Of a stretch of DNA of 33,013 nt, positions 32,386-33,013 are shown piece by piece. The stretch spans positions 103,469 through 136,481 of the forward strand of contig JAMPHJ010000001.1 of assembly GCA_023663465.1 (NCBI GenBank). Reading direction: 5' to 3'. The DNA comes from Muribaculaceae bacterium. Lineage in GTDB: Bacteria; Bacillota; Clostridia; Lachnospirales; Lachnospiraceae. A program made the position numbers and the translations under genes. The notes beneath the pieces were generated by a model. The model was not told the origin of the DNA. It did not search any database and saw nothing but the letters and a program-made list of their open reading frames with translations. The stretch's first letter is position 1, and every line of letters begins with the position of its first letter.

Positions 32386-32460
32386 ATTTATAACCATGCT
32401 CCTTTCTCAACGTGCGAATTTATGTGCCCAAGACATCTATAATGTCAGCACAAATTTGCA
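32386..32460 (-). repeat. REP-like intergenic repeat, copy C
   Basis: Read on the minus strand it contains CAAATTTGTGCT, GACATT-ata-GATGTC, TTGGGCACATAAATTCGC, ACGTTGAGAAAGGAGC and ATGGTTAT, in the same order as copies A and B. The inner hairpin has one mismatch. A damaged GGTTGAAAAAA remnant of the first hairpin lies at 32473-32483. Confidence 0.8.
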
Positions 32461-32506
32461 ATCATCGTACCTTTTTTCAACCTGTTCCCAAATTTCCTAT
32501 TAAACG

Positions 32507-32543
32507 AAAAAAGACCCATATGATAAAAACACATACAGGTCTT
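32507..32543 (-). terminator. Terminator of the HU gene
   Basis: AAGACCtgtatg and catatgGGTCTT (32532-32543 and 32511-32522 read on the minus strand) form a 12-bp stem with two wobble positions, followed by TTTT. It lies 32 bp after the hup stop. Confidence 0.8.
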
Positions 32544-32574
32544 GCTTCTCTCTTTCGCCTCTGCGGATTCCGCA

Positions 32575-32847
32575 TTAGTTAATAGAATCTTTTAAAGCCT
32601 TGCCAGCTTTAAACTTAGGAGCTTTGGATGCCGGGATTTTCATAACTGCACCACTCTGAGGATTTCTACCCTCTCTTGCTGCTCTCTGGGAAACTTCAAA
32701 AGTACCAAAACCTACTAACTGTACTTTCTCACCTTTCTTTAATTCTTCAGCAACAACATCTGTAAATGCCTTTAATGCTTTCTCTGTATCCTTCTTGGAT
32801 AATCCTGACTGATCAGCCATAGCTGCTACTAATTCTGCTTTGTTCAT
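32575..32847 (-). CDS. hup: DNA-binding protein HU
   Basis: A 90-residue nucleoid protein that bends DNA as a dimer. The sequence has the full HU pattern: MNKAELVAAMADQSGLSKKD, GEKVQLVGFGTFEVSQRAAR and GRNPQSGAVMKIPASKAPKF, the DNA-wrapping beta arm with its Pro. AGGAGGAG precedes the ATG. It is monocistronic, with its own promoter and terminator, and heads the core block on this strand. Confidence 0.98.
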   Translation of the reverse strand: MNKAELVAAMADQSGLSKKDTEKALKAFTDVVAEELKKGEKVQLVGFGTFEVSQRAAREGRNPQSGAVMKIPASKAPKFKAGKALKDSIN

Positions 32848-32919
32848 TTTGAACTCCTCCTCTTAAATGAGTTTACATTGTTATATTTAGAAGTTTCTCT
32901 TTTGAAACGTCTATATCTA

Positions 32920-32948
32920 TTTATAAAGGTTCTGCAAGGTCTTGTCAA
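32920..32948 (-). promoter_or_regulatory. Promoter of the HU gene
   Basis: On the minus strand TTGACA (32943-32948), a 17-bp spacer and TATAAA (32920-32925) form a strong vegetative promoter with a leader of about 65 nt. Confidence 0.85.
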
Positions 32949-33013
32949 GGCGAAATTACCATTTTATCGGAATTTGCAGGATTTTTTGCCAAATTTGCAA
33001 TATTTCCTTGTTA

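Overview
The window looks like a piece of a Lachnospiraceae (Clostridia) chromosome. Three things point there: the moderately low GC content, the strong AGGAGG ribosome sites, and a core block at the right end (hup, rqcP, yabP, yabQ, divIC, spoIIE-like, tilS, hpt, ftsH, all on the minus strand) in the order usual for spore-forming Firmicutes. All family calls were made by reading motifs; no database search was possible.

Layout. Positions 1-2752 (+): the end of an unknown upstream gene and its terminator, then a TetR regulator with a clear promoter and operator, an ABC ATPase and an FtsX-type permease. 2755-4868 (-): a GntR/YtrA-type repressor with an ABC-2 exporter and a well-formed autoregulatory promoter. 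4926-8408: an accessory patch bounded by two 144-bp palindromic repeats in opposite orientation, holding hsp20, argC and an Rpn/PD-(D/E)XK nuclease gene. 8510-13490 (-): an RND exporter with a 330-residue coiled-coil insertion, followed by its TetR regulator. 13510-17952 (-): a four-gene operon encoding a WYL regulator, a 528-residue protein with a possible restriction-fold N-terminus and membrane segments, a TerB-like protein interrupted by an amber codon, and a glycine-zipper membrane protein. This operon is the best candidate for an undescribed (possibly defence) system. 18113-22755: an Xre regulator, then a zinc-ribbon/envelope cluster with a lipoprotein amidase. 22783-25282: tRNA-Leu and tRNA-Tyr and a cytoplasmic GH13 glycosidase. 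25416-32948: the core block.

Two layers of structure are not explained by the genes. One is a family of small REP-like intergenic repeats, several of which supply the ribosome-binding site of the next gene. The other is a recurring leader in which an A/G-rich Shine-Dalgarno is followed by C, then ATGGTTAT, then the likely real start codon 1-4 nt later. Export systems dominate the left half, and each carries its own repressor with a recognisable operator. The SpoIIE-like phosphatase of the core block lacks the usual membrane domain although its catalytic residues are present.
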